A stretch of 64,000 bases of DNA from Desulfobacteraceae bacterium RAAP-1 (lineage in GTDB: Bacteria > Desulfobacterota > Desulfobacteria > Desulfobacterales > Desulfatirhabdiaceae). Every line of letters starts with the position of its first letter. The first letter of the stretch is position 1. This document shows, in pieces, positions 16,625 to 25,807 of the stretch. A program made the position numbers and the translations under genes. The notes beneath the pieces are model-generated. The model was not told the DNA's origin, ran no database searches, and saw nothing but the letters and a program-made list of their open reading frames with translations. The stretch is from NCBI GenBank assembly GCA_001443525.1, contig LKPX01000002.1, forward strand, positions 1 to 64,000, written 5' to 3'.

Positions 16625-19600
16625 TCAGGATTTTTTCCGCCAATGGACATACAGCACAGGAATCAGGTTGGTGCTGAGCAGCGCACTCCAGAGGATGCCA
16701 CCCCCAATGACCACAGCCAGCCCCTGCTCAGGCGCTGCTCCTTGTCCCCACCCCATGGCTGTCGGAAGCATGCCAAGAATGGCTGTAATCGTGGTTAGCA
16801 CAATAGGCCGGAACCGGACCCGTATGGCATCTTTCACAGCGTCTTCAGGAGACGCACCGGCTGCCTCGTTGCGACGCGCATAAAAAAGCAGCACAATTCC
16901 ATGGTTCAGACAAATTCCCACCAGAGCGATAAATGCCACCAGACCGATGGCATTTAATCCCACACCGCTAATACTCAGAGCGGCCGCACCACCGGTAAAA
17001 GCCAGAGGAATCTGCAACAGCAGCAATCCCGGTATAAGCAGGTTATCAAACTGCAGAATCAGGATGCCCAGCATAAGAAGGAATGCAGCAATAGCTGCAA
17101 TGCCAAGACTCATGGCCGCGTTTTCTATTTCCGGGAACAACCCGCCAAAACCGATGCGATAGCCGGACGGCAGGGAAAGACTGGTCAGAACCCGCCTGGC
17201 TGCGGTGATCGTATTCCCTAGGGTACCGGTTGGTGTGGCAAGGATTTCCAAAGCTCTCTCCCCATTGATATGGCGGATCTGATTGGGTGTCGGCATCAGC
17301 TTCAGCACAGCCAGTTCTCCCAACGGCGTCCACCCTTGGGTATGAATCGGCAGTTCAGCAAGAGAGCGAAGAGACTTTTCCGGTGCATCGGCCATACGCA
17401 CGTATAAAATCAGTGGAGCATTTCCATCGGGAACCTCTGCCACCACCTCACCCGCCAGAAGCGGCCTGATCTGAGCATAGATATCCGCAGGGCTCAGCCC
17501 ATAAGCAGCCAGTGCCAATGGTTTAAATCGGATTTCTAACTGCGTAACAGGATAGGCGTCGTTGTTGAAAATATCGGTTAACATTGGTACCTGGCGCAGC
17601 CGGGCAACCATTTGTTCCGATAGAATGCGCAGCATCTCAATCCGACTTCCGAACAAGCGAATGACAAACGGTTGAGGCAAACCGGAAAGACTTTCGCCGA
17701 CGCGTTCAAGAGTAGGGGTTCCCATCGAAAACTGAACTCCTGTCGTACGACTCTCGGAAAGCAATCGTTTTCCGATAATATCCAGACTGTTTACCGCGAT
17801 ATGGGGTTTAAGTGCGATCTGAATTTCACCGGCAAACGACGGCTCGGTATAAGCGCTCCCGGCAGGAGAACCAATGCGCGCAAAGGTATGCGCCACGGCC
17901 GGATCGTTTCTCAATTGCTGAACGATGCTCTGAACCACTGCCACGGTATCCGATAAGGAGGTGCCGGGTGGCAAAGTGAAGCTTTCCAACATCACCCCTT
18001 CATTCGGGAGTGGAAGGAAATTGACCGGAACGAGAACCAGAGCGACCAAAGACACAATGAGCAGAATTGTACAGATCAGCAGACTCAGACGCGGAAATCG
18101 CATCATTCTGTCAAACAGACGCCGGTTCCAGCAACACAAGCCATCAAGCGCCCGACCAGCCAATGTCGGAATCGTGCATGCGCGGGCATTAATAAAACCA
18201 AGCCCCAGAGGAATCAGGCTTAATGATACAAATAGTGAAGCCAGCAATGCAATGGCCATAGCAAGCGCAAAGGGAATAAAAAATACCCCTGCCAGTCCGC
18301 CAACGAAAAGAAGCGGGACAAAGACAAAAACCGTGGTGAGCGTACCGGTAATATCAGGGCCAACAATATCGAAAAGTCCAAGCCCTATCCCCTCCCAATG
18401 AGCGGCTCCTTTTTCCCAGCGATGATAGATACTCTCCAAAACGATAATGGCGTCATCCGCCAGGAGTCCCACAGCCACACTCAAGGCTCCAAGCGTCATC
18501 AGGTTCAGACTCTGGCCAAACGCATACAACCCGGCAATACCTATCAGCAGAGACAGCGGAATACTAAGCGTCAGTACCCAGATGCCCCGTCCCGCTCCCA
18601 GAATCCATAGCAACACTCCAATAGCCAGCCCGGCCCCAATCAGCAGGTTACGCCCCAGGTCGGAAGCGATGAGGTTTACCAGATGCCCTTGACTGTAAGT
18701 CTGTACCCAGTGTACGCCTGAAGGAAGCTGAGCCAGCGTTCTCTGAAGAGTCTGTACTACAGCATGTGTGACAGGCAAAGTTGAAGAGCCGGGCTGTTTG
18801 AAAACGGTCAAGGCGATACTCGGCCGTCCATCCAGGGAAACGGCGTTATGGGCAGGAACAGGCGCGCGCACGATCCGGGCAAGAGCCCGCAACGGAATTT
18901 TCCCTTTGGACACCGCTATGGGAATTTGAGAAAGTTCACCAATACGCTTTGGCAGGTTACGCGCTTCAATAAGAATATCCTGATGCCCTGCGGTCAGATA
19001 GCCCCCGGAACCCAGTAAAACCTGTTGACGGATGGCGCTGACGATACTCGTAATGGACACCTGATAGTGTCTCATGGCTTCGAGATCGGGCTGTATCCAG
19101 AGAGCCTCATCACCGGAGCCGTAAACCTCCACCCGCTGAACACCGGGCAGAGAACGCAGCGCCGGGGCCACCCGCGTACGAATCGCACGTTGGACATCCA
19201 TAGGCGCTACTGATGTCGGGATATACACCGTGAAATCGGCAATCTCGTTAATTGCATTTCCCATGATCTCAGCATACGGGTGAACAGAAGCAGAAAGCTG
19301 TCTTCGGGCCCGGTCTATGGCGCTGTTGACCGACTGGAGGTCTTGCTGTGGATCAGTCCCTTGGGCAAAGCGAATATCGGTCTCTACGGTACCATGCCCC
19401 ATGTTCGAGCGAACACTGACCAGATTGGGCAAAACGAGAATTCGCCCTTCCAGAGGACGCGCGACAAGCATCTCCAGTTCACTGGCTGTGGCTCCAAATT
19501 GATGGGTAATAACGCTGATCTGGGGGAAATTGAACTGGGGAAGCACTTCCACAGGAATGTGCAGCAAGGCGTAACCGCCATAGACAACCAGGGCGCCATA

Positions 19601-19660
19601 GGCCATCAACCAGAAAAGCGGCTGCATGAAAAAATGTTTAAAAGTATCAGTTATATTCAT
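16625..19660 (-). CDS. RND efflux transporter permease (second system)
   Basis: About 1011 residues with the twelve-helix RND layout. TM4 carries D402-D403 (GLLADDAIIVLES), as in proton-driven HAE pumps. TM10 reads GICLNHGIVLL and lacks the AcrB-type lysine. Sequence differs widely from the pump at 13371, so the pair is not a recent duplication. An in-frame TTG exists at 19669, but the ATG at 19660, five bases after the adaptor stop, fits RND N-termini better (MNITDTFKHFF). It is downstream of its adaptor and of a two-component system on the same strand; the outer-membrane factor must come from elsewhere, perhaps the gene at 10976. Confidence 0.9.
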   Translation of the reverse strand: MNITDTFKHFFMQPLFWLMAYGALVVYGGYALLHIPVEVLPQFNFPQISVITHQFGATASELEMLVARPLEGRILVLPNLVSVRSNMGHGTVETDIRFAQGTDPQQDLQSVNSAIDRARRQLSASVHPYAEIMGNAINEIADFTVYIPTSVAPMDVQRAIRTRVAPALRSLPGVQRVEVYGSGDEALWIQPDLEAMRHYQVSITSIVSAIRQQVLLGSGGYLTAGHQDILIEARNLPKRIGELSQIPIAVSKGKIPLRALARIVRAPVPAHNAVSLDGRPSIALTVFKQPGSSTLPVTHAVVQTLQRTLAQLPSGVHWVQTYSQGHLVNLIASDLGRNLLIGAGLAIGVLLWILGAGRGIWVLTLSIPLSLLIGIAGLYAFGQSLNLMTLGALSVAVGLLADDAIIVLESIYHRWEKGAAHWEGIGLGLFDIVGPDITGTLTTVFVFVPLLFVGGLAGVFFIPFALAMAIALLASLFVSLSLIPLGLGFINARACTIPTLAGRALDGLCCWNRRLFDRMMRFPRLSLLICTILLIVSLVALVLVPVNFLPLPNEGVMLESFTLPPGTSLSDTVAVVQSIVQQLRNDPAVAHTFARIGSPAGSAYTEPSFAGEIQIALKPHIAVNSLDIIGKRLLSESRTTGVQFSMGTPTLERVGESLSGLPQPFVIRLFGSRIEMLRILSEQMVARLRQVPMLTDIFNNDAYPVTQLEIRFKPLALAAYGLSPADIYAQIRPLLAGEVVAEVPDGNAPLILYVRMADAPEKSLRSLAELPIHTQGWTPLGELAVLKLMPTPNQIRHINGERALEILATPTGTLGNTITAARRVLTSLSLPSGYRIGFGGLFPEIENAAMSLGIAAIAAFLLMLGILILQFDNLLIPGLLLLQIPLAFTGGAAALSISGVGLNAIGLVAFIALVGICLNHGIVLLFYARRNEAAGASPEDAVKDAIRVRFRPIVLTTITAILGMLPTAMGWGQGAAPEQGLAVVIGGGILWSALLSTNLIPVLYVHWRKKS

Positions 19661-19665
19661 GTCAA

Positions 19666-20742
19666 TCAATCCGGTTTCTGATACTGCCTGGAAAAATCCC
19701 GATGAAATTCGAGATAAGCATTCTCGACCACCACCTGACTTCCAGCTTCAAGCCCCTGCTTAATCAGCGTCATCGTCCCCTGGCTCGGACCAGGCACGAT
19801 TTTCCGGCGCTGATTGCCATGCGCTGTGTGCTCCAGCACCCACCACCGACCTTTGTCCAAAATCAAAGAGCATGTCGGCACTGCCACATAAGTCTCTTTC
19901 CCTCCGGATAAGCTCACGCGCCCCACGTCGCCGTTCAACCAGTGCGGCGCCGGATCGGTTGCAATGAGGCCGATACTTTCTCCGCCATCCGGTTCAACCT
20001 GACCAATGACCGTACGCACTTTGACCGGAATGGCGGAACCACCGGCAGCTGATTCGAATTGACCGGTCATCCCGATCCGGATCATCGCTGCATCAGGTCC
20101 GTAATAATGCGCCATCAACCACAAACCGCCCGTCGGCTGCAAGATCAGAATCGTCCGACCTGTCTGGACCCACTCCCCTTTATGCACATTGACGGCAAGG
20201 AGAATACCGCCCGATGGAGCTTTCAGTACAAGCGATTTCTGTACAGCGTGCAGTTGCAATAAGGCATTATCCAGATCATCCCGAGCCCTGACCAGACGAG
20301 TCTCGGCCTGATATACCACCTTTCGTGTGGCAAGCCGCACGGCCTGTTTCTGACGTTCGATAGCAAGGGTTTTTTCGGCCATCGTTACCGCAACATCGGC
20401 ACCGGCAACCGAGTTCCTGCGTTGAGCCAGCAATCCGTCAACCGCAGGCCCCGTCATATGTCCGAGAACAGCCCCTGCTTTCACCGTCTCACCCGGTAAC
20501 ACCGTAAGCCCGCTGACAACTCCGGCCTGCTCTGCATTCAGCTTGATAGTGGTAATGGGCTCGACCCGTCCATAAGCTAAAAGACGCGTGGTTATCGTGC
20601 GTGCCCGGGCTGTCACCACTCCCATATCCATGTCATTCTGATTTTTTTGCTTGGAAAAACATACTGGTGGGAAGAGAAAATGCCCTGCTATCAAAATCAA
20701 TAATACGCTCAAACCGCATATTGGTATTGTTTTATTTACCAT
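19666..20742 (-). CDS. RND efflux periplasmic adaptor (second system)
   Basis: This 358-residue protein has an N-terminal membrane/signal segment (about residues 7-27), then AEQAGVVSGLTVLPGETVKAGAVLG (first lipoyl half), a helical hairpin (~110-160) and LKAPSGGILLAVNVHKGEWVQTG (second half), followed by beta-barrel and C-terminal domains. It should bridge the permease encoded immediately downstream to an outer-membrane channel. A GGGGTG site precedes the ATG. The first gene of its transcript may be the response regulator at 23211, but a 377-base gap with a repeat copy separates them. Confidence 0.88.
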   Translation of the reverse strand: MVNKTIPICGLSVLLILIAGHFLFPPVCFSKQKNQNDMDMGVVTARARTITTRLLAYGRVEPITTIKLNAEQAGVVSGLTVLPGETVKAGAVLGHMTGPAVDGLLAQRRNSVAGADVAVTMAEKTLAIERQKQAVRLATRKVVYQAETRLVRARDDLDNALLQLHAVQKSLVLKAPSGGILLAVNVHKGEWVQTGRTILILQPTGGLWLMAHYYGPDAAMIRIGMTGQFESAAGGSAIPVKVRTVIGQVEPDGGESIGLIATDPAPHWLNGDVGRVSLSGGKETYVAVPTCSLILDKGRWWVLEHTAHGNQRRKIVPGPSQGTMTLIKQGLEAGSQVVVENAYLEFHRDFSRQYQKPD

Positions 20743-21119
20743 TTTTCACCCCGCTCAAACAATCCGCTCTTATGAAGGAAATACACAGCGATAACTGCTT
20801 TTAGGACGATCTGATTCGTTTTCGTGCAAACGGTACTTTCTGTAAGATTTGATACTCTCGTAAAAAGTCGATTTTCAGACGGCTTTGTAAAAAGTTCGCA
20901 GGCAAGGCGCGCAAATCCGCAAGGAGTAAAAGGATGCAGCGCAACGCAGCATCCGGACTTTTACGAAGCCGTCAAGATTTGTGTCCTTACATAGCGTAGC
21001 CCAATTGATGCCATCACAGCCAACCGCACGTTAAACAAATTACATCGATTTCTCACGGAGAGAAATCTCCCATAATGAACATATAACATATCGCAGTTTA
21101 CCGGAGTTTGTCCTCAAGC
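20743..21119. other. Gene-free stretch upstream of the second RND operon
   Basis: Apart from repeat copy B (20847-20978) nothing gene-like is seen. The promoter of the second adaptor-permease pair probably lies between 20743 and 20846. The repeat sits between this promoter region and the end of the sensor-kinase gene. Confidence 0.5.
20847..20978 (+). repeat. Dispersed palindromic repeat, long copy B
   Basis: This copy has both ends: TGATACTCTCGTAAAAAGTCG on the left, CAGACGGCTTTGTAAAAAGTTCGC, the common GCAGGCAAGGCGCGCAAATC core, and CCGGACTTTTACGAAGCCGTCAAGATT on the right. The central hairpin present in copies A and E is deleted (the core runs AAGGAGTAAAAGGATGCAGC). Confidence 0.85.
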
Positions 21120-22556
21120 TTACTTTTTGGTAAAGATGGAGGGAATTTTTCGGAAGGGTGGGTCGATGGGCAGACAAACACTGAACACGGTTCCCTGACC
21201 GGTATTTTTTACTGTGATATCGCCGCCGTGAGCATGAACAATCGCAAGCGCCAGACTCAGTCCAAGCCCGCTGCCGGCCGTTGAACGGCTTTTATCTCCA
21301 CGAAAGAAGCGATCAAAAATATGAGGGATGTCATTTTCATTGATGCCTCCGCCAGTATCCATGATTTCCATCTTCGCACCGGCTTCATCTGCATGGATCG
21401 CCAGGGTGACTGTGCCGCCACAAGGCGTATACTTGATGGCATTATCCAACAAATTTGCCACGACCCTCTGAAGCCTTCGCCGGTCGCCGGTAATCCTCAC
21501 CTGCGATGGAGCAATTACCCTGATATCAATATGTTTATCCTCGGACATAGGAGCAAACAGATCGGCTGCCTCCTCTATAATTTCCCTCATATCCAACGGC
21601 GTAATGCTTAGCTCGGCAACTCCCGAATCCGTTTTAGAAATCTCCAACATCGTATTGACCATCTCGATCAAATCATCGCAGGTATCTATCACCAATGCCG
21701 CCATTTCGCGATAGTCACCAATATCCTCTCTTCCCTTTAGTGTCATCTCTGCGATGCCGCGAATACGCGTGACGGGTGTACGCAGCTCATGAGCCACATT
21801 ATCGGTTATCTGCCGCATTTCATTCAAAAGAGATTCTATCCGCTCCAGCATGCCGTTGAATGCATAAGCAAGCGCGTTAATCTCTTGCCCCTCATCAGCC
21901 AGCGGAACCTTTTGACCCAGGCCATGCTTTCCGATGCGAATTGCCGTATCCGTCACTCGTTGAACGCCTGCCATCGCCTTTTGAGCCAGAAGATATCCGA
22001 CAAGGGCGCCGCAAATCAGCATGATGATCAGAGCCGTACCAAATGTTTCCCTGTATCTTTCCAGGATGATTTCGTTGTGTTGGAGGCTGCTGCCGATTTC
22101 AATAACATTGCCGTCAGCAGCAGAAATGGAAATTATTCTGACGTTGCACTCACGGTCTGGCAAAAGAAATGTGCGAAAAGAAGGCTGGTTTTTAGAACTG
22201 ACGGGTTTAACCCGACGGGATATTTTCAGCCCGCGCCACTGACTCAGATCGGATGCAGCCAGCAGCTTTCCATTGGGAGAGCGTAGTTGAAAGAACACGT
22301 CCCTTGAGCCTCGTGACCCTGCCTCACGGGTAAACTCGGACTGAAGCGCCTTGACGCCATGTTCCCTGTAAAGAGCGTTGAATTCCTTCGCCGTGTCCAA
22401 AATCTCATTATCCGTTTGTGCCTGGAGATGTGCGGCAAGAGACACATACACAATAAAAAAAACCACCAGCGATAACAAACTGAAAACCCCGACATACCAG
22501 AGTGTGAGCCGGAATGTGGTTGTTTGGAAAAAACTAATTCCTTTCTTCGAGGACAT
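21120..22556 (-). CDS. CusS-like membrane sensor histidine kinase
   Basis: From the ATG at 22556 the protein has 478 residues: TM1 (~20-40), a periplasmic domain of ~130 residues, TM2 (~173-192), HAMP, HisKA with H256 (HELRTPVTR) and a HATPase domain (DTGGGINEND, GSGLGLSLA). This is the CusS/CopS heavy-metal-sensor architecture. The frame extends to 22640, but a GAGGTG site in front of 22556 and the 23-base overlap with the regulator gene support the shorter form. The partner regulator is immediately upstream; the RND genes next to it are the likely targets. Metal sensing is inferred from family resemblance. Confidence 0.88.
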   Translation of the reverse strand: MSSKKGISFFQTTTFRLTLWYVGVFSLLSLVVFFIVYVSLAAHLQAQTDNEILDTAKEFNALYREHGVKALQSEFTREAGSRGSRDVFFQLRSPNGKLLAASDLSQWRGLKISRRVKPVSSKNQPSFRTFLLPDRECNVRIISISAADGNVIEIGSSLQHNEIILERYRETFGTALIIMLICGALVGYLLAQKAMAGVQRVTDTAIRIGKHGLGQKVPLADEGQEINALAYAFNGMLERIESLLNEMRQITDNVAHELRTPVTRIRGIAEMTLKGREDIGDYREMAALVIDTCDDLIEMVNTMLEISKTDSGVAELSITPLDMREIIEEAADLFAPMSEDKHIDIRVIAPSQVRITGDRRRLQRVVANLLDNAIKYTPCGGTVTLAIHADEAGAKMEIMDTGGGINENDIPHIFDRFFRGDKSRSTAGSGLGLSLALAIVHAHGGDITVKNTGQGTVFSVCLPIDPPFRKIPSIFTKK

Positions 22557-23211
22557 ACCCAACACCTCGTATGGTATGGATAAGGTCGTTTCCAAACGGA
22601 CGGTCAATCTTATCCCGCAGTCGGCATATGCGAGATTCAACTACGGTGGTTCTCGGATCAAAGTTGTAGTCCCATACATGCTCGGAAATCATTGTTTTTG
22701 AAACGATCCTTCCGGTATTGCGCATGAGGTATTCAAGCAGCGCGAATTCCTTCGGCTGCAAATCAATTTCCCTGTCTTTCCTGAAGACTTTCCGCCTTAT
22801 CATATCCATTTTGAGATCACTGACGGAAAGCGTCATCGGCTCTTCCGCCCGTGTCGCCCTCCTTATGAGTGCGTGTACACGCGCCAGAAGTTCCGAAAAA
22901 GCGAACGGCTTTACAAGATAATCGTCACCGCCAGCTTGCAACCCCTTGATTCGGTCATCAACCGAGCTTTTTGCGCTCAAAATGATAACAGGAATTCGGA
23001 CGCCTTGCCGGCGCATTTCATCAATCAGCGCCAGACCATCCAATTTGGGCAGCATGATATCAATCACCGCTACATCATACGGTTCTGTCAACGCAAAATG
23101 GAGACCGTCTTCACCATCCAGGCTGTAATCCACGGCAAACCTCTCTTGTTTCAGTCCCTTTGCGATAAACAGAGCGGTCTGCAGGTCATCTTCAACCAAA
23201 AGAATCCTCAC
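22534..23211 (-). CDS. OmpR-family response regulator (CusR-like)
   Basis: The 225-residue protein has a receiver domain with D51 (VAVIDIMLP) and K101-type switch residue (YLVKPF), followed by a winged-helix DNA-binding domain (QPKEFALLEYLM ... VESRICRLRDKID ... IRGVGY). The start is GTG with AAGGGG seven bases upstream. It is coupled by overlap to the kinase gene and most likely controls one or both flanking RND systems. Confidence 0.93.
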   Translation of the reverse strand: MRILLVEDDLQTALFIAKGLKQERFAVDYSLDGEDGLHFALTEPYDVAVIDIMLPKLDGLALIDEMRRQGVRIPVIILSAKSSVDDRIKGLQAGGDDYLVKPFAFSELLARVHALIRRATRAEEPMTLSVSDLKMDMIRRKVFRKDREIDLQPKEFALLEYLMRNTGRIVSKTMISEHVWDYNFDPRTTVVESRICRLRDKIDRPFGNDLIHTIRGVGYVLEERN

Positions 23212-23350
23212 ACAGTTCCCCTTCTATGTCGTATGTCATGCGAAGCCGTTACCAGATATTTAATCACCGACAATTCCGGATATTACAGAGGTCGTCAAAT
23301 ATGTTTCCTGAACTCGATCGAGCAGAATCGATAGCGGCCACTAAAAACGC

Positions 23351-23384
23351 AAAAACCCGGCAGGGCTTCCCCTGCCGGGTTTTT
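23351..23384 (-). terminator. Strong (potentially bidirectional) intrinsic terminator after the porin gene
   Basis: A perfect 15-bp stem (AAAAACCCGGCAGGG pairing with CCCTGCCGGGTTTTT) with a CTTC loop lies 40 bases past the porin stop. T-runs flank it on both strands, so it separates the porin from the regulator genes. Confidence 0.93.
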
Positions 23385-23423
23385 TGATCGAACACCAACT
23401 AAACAAACAAATATAAATTTGGA

Positions 23424-24989
23424 TTAGAAAGCAAGAGACAACTGCGTACCAAATTCATACGGATTGGCGGAAGAATAATAACAGGTCTGCCCCGCAGCGT
23501 TCTGATAAGCAAATGCCTTGTTGATTACATCGCCTGACCACAGATAAGCACCGACCAAATCAAGTTTCAGATTGTCCACGAGCGTGTAGGTGACCACCAA
23601 GTCGAGCTCTGTACCCAAGCTGCTCTGCCAGTTTGCTGCTGTCTTTGAAGTAGGACGAAGCGCTGATCTTGACCACGGGTTCATATCTCTGTCTTCTGCC
23701 AACTGGGCATAATACAGATCAGCCGCAAATTTCAAATCCGGAAGCAGTTGATAAGTAGAACCAACGTTGGCGATGATCATGTTCATAATTTTGTCACCGC
23801 TTGTTCCAGCAGGCGTCTGGTTATCAAAGATACCGTCTCCCAAAATTTCCGCCCAATAATAAGATGCTCCATTGGTGCTGTTGATACCCGGAGCATAGAA
23901 TATATTCATATTCTTGCTATTTCTATCGTACGGAATATTTGAGGTTCCCTTGCCATCACTTTGGGTTTTGTCACCAGAAGAATAAATGCCCTTAACATGG
24001 ATATTGGCAGGTCCAATGTCCACACCACCATTTGCATCAAACAAATAACCGCCAAAAGTCACAGAATCAACATAATTGGGGCTATTTGCCGCTTTGTAAT
24101 AATTGTAGAGGTAAGGATTCTTCAAATCACCAAACTCAAAAACACCAGTGGCGCCAAAGCTGTAAATATCATATTTGCCATCATATTCCAAACCTGCGGA
24201 CCAAAGATTCAGCTTCGAACCCATCAGCGGGTTCATATTGTTGCTGCCGTTGAGACCTTTCGCTGTAGCCAACGTGAAGTTATCAGACTGAACGGTAGCA
24301 ATATGAGGCCTGAAGACGTTATCTTTGTTCAGATAAATGGAGGGATAAAACACATAGGCATCTACATCAAATCTGGTCCGGTCCTGAGTACCCGTGTTAT
24401 AAGCACCTTGATCAAATCCCGTGCTGAAATAACCATTCTGATCCTGATATAATTTCATATAAATCAACGGCAAATAAACGGCATCATTTACTTTAAAAAT
24501 GGCCTTTACACCCGCAGCATCATCATTCATGAGGTAACCTCTGGCCAGCAGAAAGTCCTGCACACCAACTCTGAACTCCTGATCTGAGAGCTTGAAAGCC
24601 ACGTATGAATTTTTAAGCCTGAAATAGTTGTCAGCCGGCGAGCCGCCAGTATTACTGTCGGCGCCCATTTGAGCATAGCTAGCGTTCTGACCCCAATTGG
24701 CGTTGAATTCAAACTTGTTGACGAATTTCAAATTGTCGCTGAACTTCGCCGTATAAAACAGACGCGTACGGGTATCAATCGTGGTTATGTCCTGGCTATA
24801 AGGCTTACCGCTCGTAGGATTTACATTTACTCCCCCGTCTTGATGAATATTATCTGCACCACCGAAATTTCGTTCCGTGTAATATCTGGTTCTCCAATAT
24901 CCACCAAATTCATTTTCAAAAGCTGACGCCGGCAGGGTAAACACAAGAACCGCCAGGACAGCGACCAACACTACGGATAATTTCTTCAT
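23424..24989 (-). CDS. Outer-membrane beta-barrel porin-like protein
   Basis: The 521-residue protein has a classic signal peptide (MKKLSVVLVAVLAVLVFTLPASA) and then alternating amphipathic strands rich in Tyr, Asn, Gly and Asp (for example FGGYWRTRYYTERNFGG), ending in the aromatic terminus GTQLSLAF typical of beta-barrels. It resembles the large porins common in Desulfobacterota; the solute is unknown. GGAGG precedes the ATG, and a second SD-like AAAGGAGGTGG lies 82 bases upstream in the leader. It is monocistronic with its own terminator, so high expression is plausible. Confidence 0.82.
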   Translation of the reverse strand: MKKLSVVLVAVLAVLVFTLPASAFENEFGGYWRTRYYTERNFGGADNIHQDGGVNVNPTSGKPYSQDITTIDTRTRLFYTAKFSDNLKFVNKFEFNANWGQNASYAQMGADSNTGGSPADNYFRLKNSYVAFKLSDQEFRVGVQDFLLARGYLMNDDAAGVKAIFKVNDAVYLPLIYMKLYQDQNGYFSTGFDQGAYNTGTQDRTRFDVDAYVFYPSIYLNKDNVFRPHIATVQSDNFTLATAKGLNGSNNMNPLMGSKLNLWSAGLEYDGKYDIYSFGATGVFEFGDLKNPYLYNYYKAANSPNYVDSVTFGGYLFDANGGVDIGPANIHVKGIYSSGDKTQSDGKGTSNIPYDRNSKNMNIFYAPGINSTNGASYYWAEILGDGIFDNQTPAGTSGDKIMNMIIANVGSTYQLLPDLKFAADLYYAQLAEDRDMNPWSRSALRPTSKTAANWQSSLGTELDLVVTYTLVDNLKLDLVGAYLWSGDVINKAFAYQNAAGQTCYYSSANPYEFGTQLSLAF

Positions 24990-25070
24990 TCTGAGTCCCT
25001 CCTCAAAAGATTTCGATTAATAATAAAATCAACCTAATAATAAGTTAAATCAGGGCAATAGCTAAAAAAA

Positions 25071-25082
25071 CCACCTCCTTTC
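25071..25082 (-). promoter_or_regulatory. SD-like element in the porin 5' leader
   Basis: On the minus strand GAAAGGAGGTGG lies 82 bases before the porin ATG, which has its own GGAGG. An identical 11-base core occurs in the acsD leader (55075-55086). It may be an mRNA-stabilising ribosome-binding element or the SD of a very short leader frame. Confidence 0.35.
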
Positions 25083-25241
25083 ACAAAAACTGCCTCTTTT
25101 TAGCTGTTTCTATTGCAGATAATTTACAGGAAATCAAGTAATTTTTTTGATGTATCTCATGAAATCTTTGAGGTGCTTTCATGCCATATTCTTCTCAATC
25201 TGCACAACTGCACGCAATATAAGCACTTTTTTAAAAACATA

Positions 25242-25298
25242 ATATTGACGGCTTTGTAAAAAGTCCGCATGCTGCGTTGCGCTGCATCCTTCGTCATT
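25242..25298 (-). repeat. Right half of dispersed palindromic repeat, inverted copy D
   Basis: On the minus strand this reads AATGACGAAGGATGCAGCGC to GCGGACTTTTTACAAAGCCGTCAATAT, the right half of the repeat family. Confidence 0.78.
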
Positions 25299-25375
25299 AT
25301 GGAGACTTGAGGGCGAACAAGCCGGGATCAAATGCTCCCTGATCTGATACATTCGCAAATCCACAGGGCCTGCAC

Positions 25376-25807
25376 TTACACAAACACAAAAAACTTGTTC
25401 AGACAGAAAGATAACGCAGACATCGGCGCCAGCATGATAGCGTTTGCATAATAGAGATTGACTCCCATGTGATTGAAACACCACAGACCACTGATTGAAA
25501 GCAAATACAGCACGGCATAAATCAGGATAAAACGAAAGATCAGGGTATTGTCGCTGCGCTTGAACACCAGAGCGCCGTATGTTTTGAAATTGAAAATAAC
25601 CCCCAAAACGATGGCAAGAAGAGAGGCTATGGTATAATGAATCTTCATGTATAAAAACAGCGAAAAAATCACATAGGCAAAAAGCGTGTTCAGCGCACCG
25701 ACCGCAAGAAATTTCAGAAGCTGATAATGCGCCGGCTGAATTTTCTGCACAAGCTTCCGCAGAAATGACGGAACCATGGGACTGGTCTGTATGGACATCA
25801 CTGACAT
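25376..25807 (-). CDS. GtrA-family membrane protein
   Basis: This 143-residue protein has four membrane segments in the GtrA arrangement, starting FLAVGALNTLFAYVIFSLFLY and including the conserved FNFKTYGALVF loop and a terminal N-K-F-F-V-F. GtrA-like proteins are thought to move polyprenyl-linked sugars across the inner membrane or to assist glycosyltransferases. No partner glycosyltransferase is adjacent. Repeat copies flank it on both sides, and it seems to be an isolated gene. Confidence 0.85.
   Translation of the reverse strand: MSVMSIQTSPMVPSFLRKLVQKIQPAHYQLLKFLAVGALNTLFAYVIFSLFLYMKIHYTIASLLAIVLGVIFNFKTYGALVFKRSDNTLIFRFILIYAVLYLLSISGLWCFNHMGVNLYYANAIMLAPMSALSFCLNKFFVFV

Larger units (their letters stand above)
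24990..25375. other. Porin leader and gene-free region
   Basis: This stretch carries the porin 5' region, including an SD-like element at 25071-25082, and a half copy of the dispersed repeat in minus orientation (25242-25298). A 284-codon minus-strand open frame spans part of it (25179-26033) but runs through two repeat copies and the GtrA gene in another frame, so it was not called. Confidence 0.5.
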
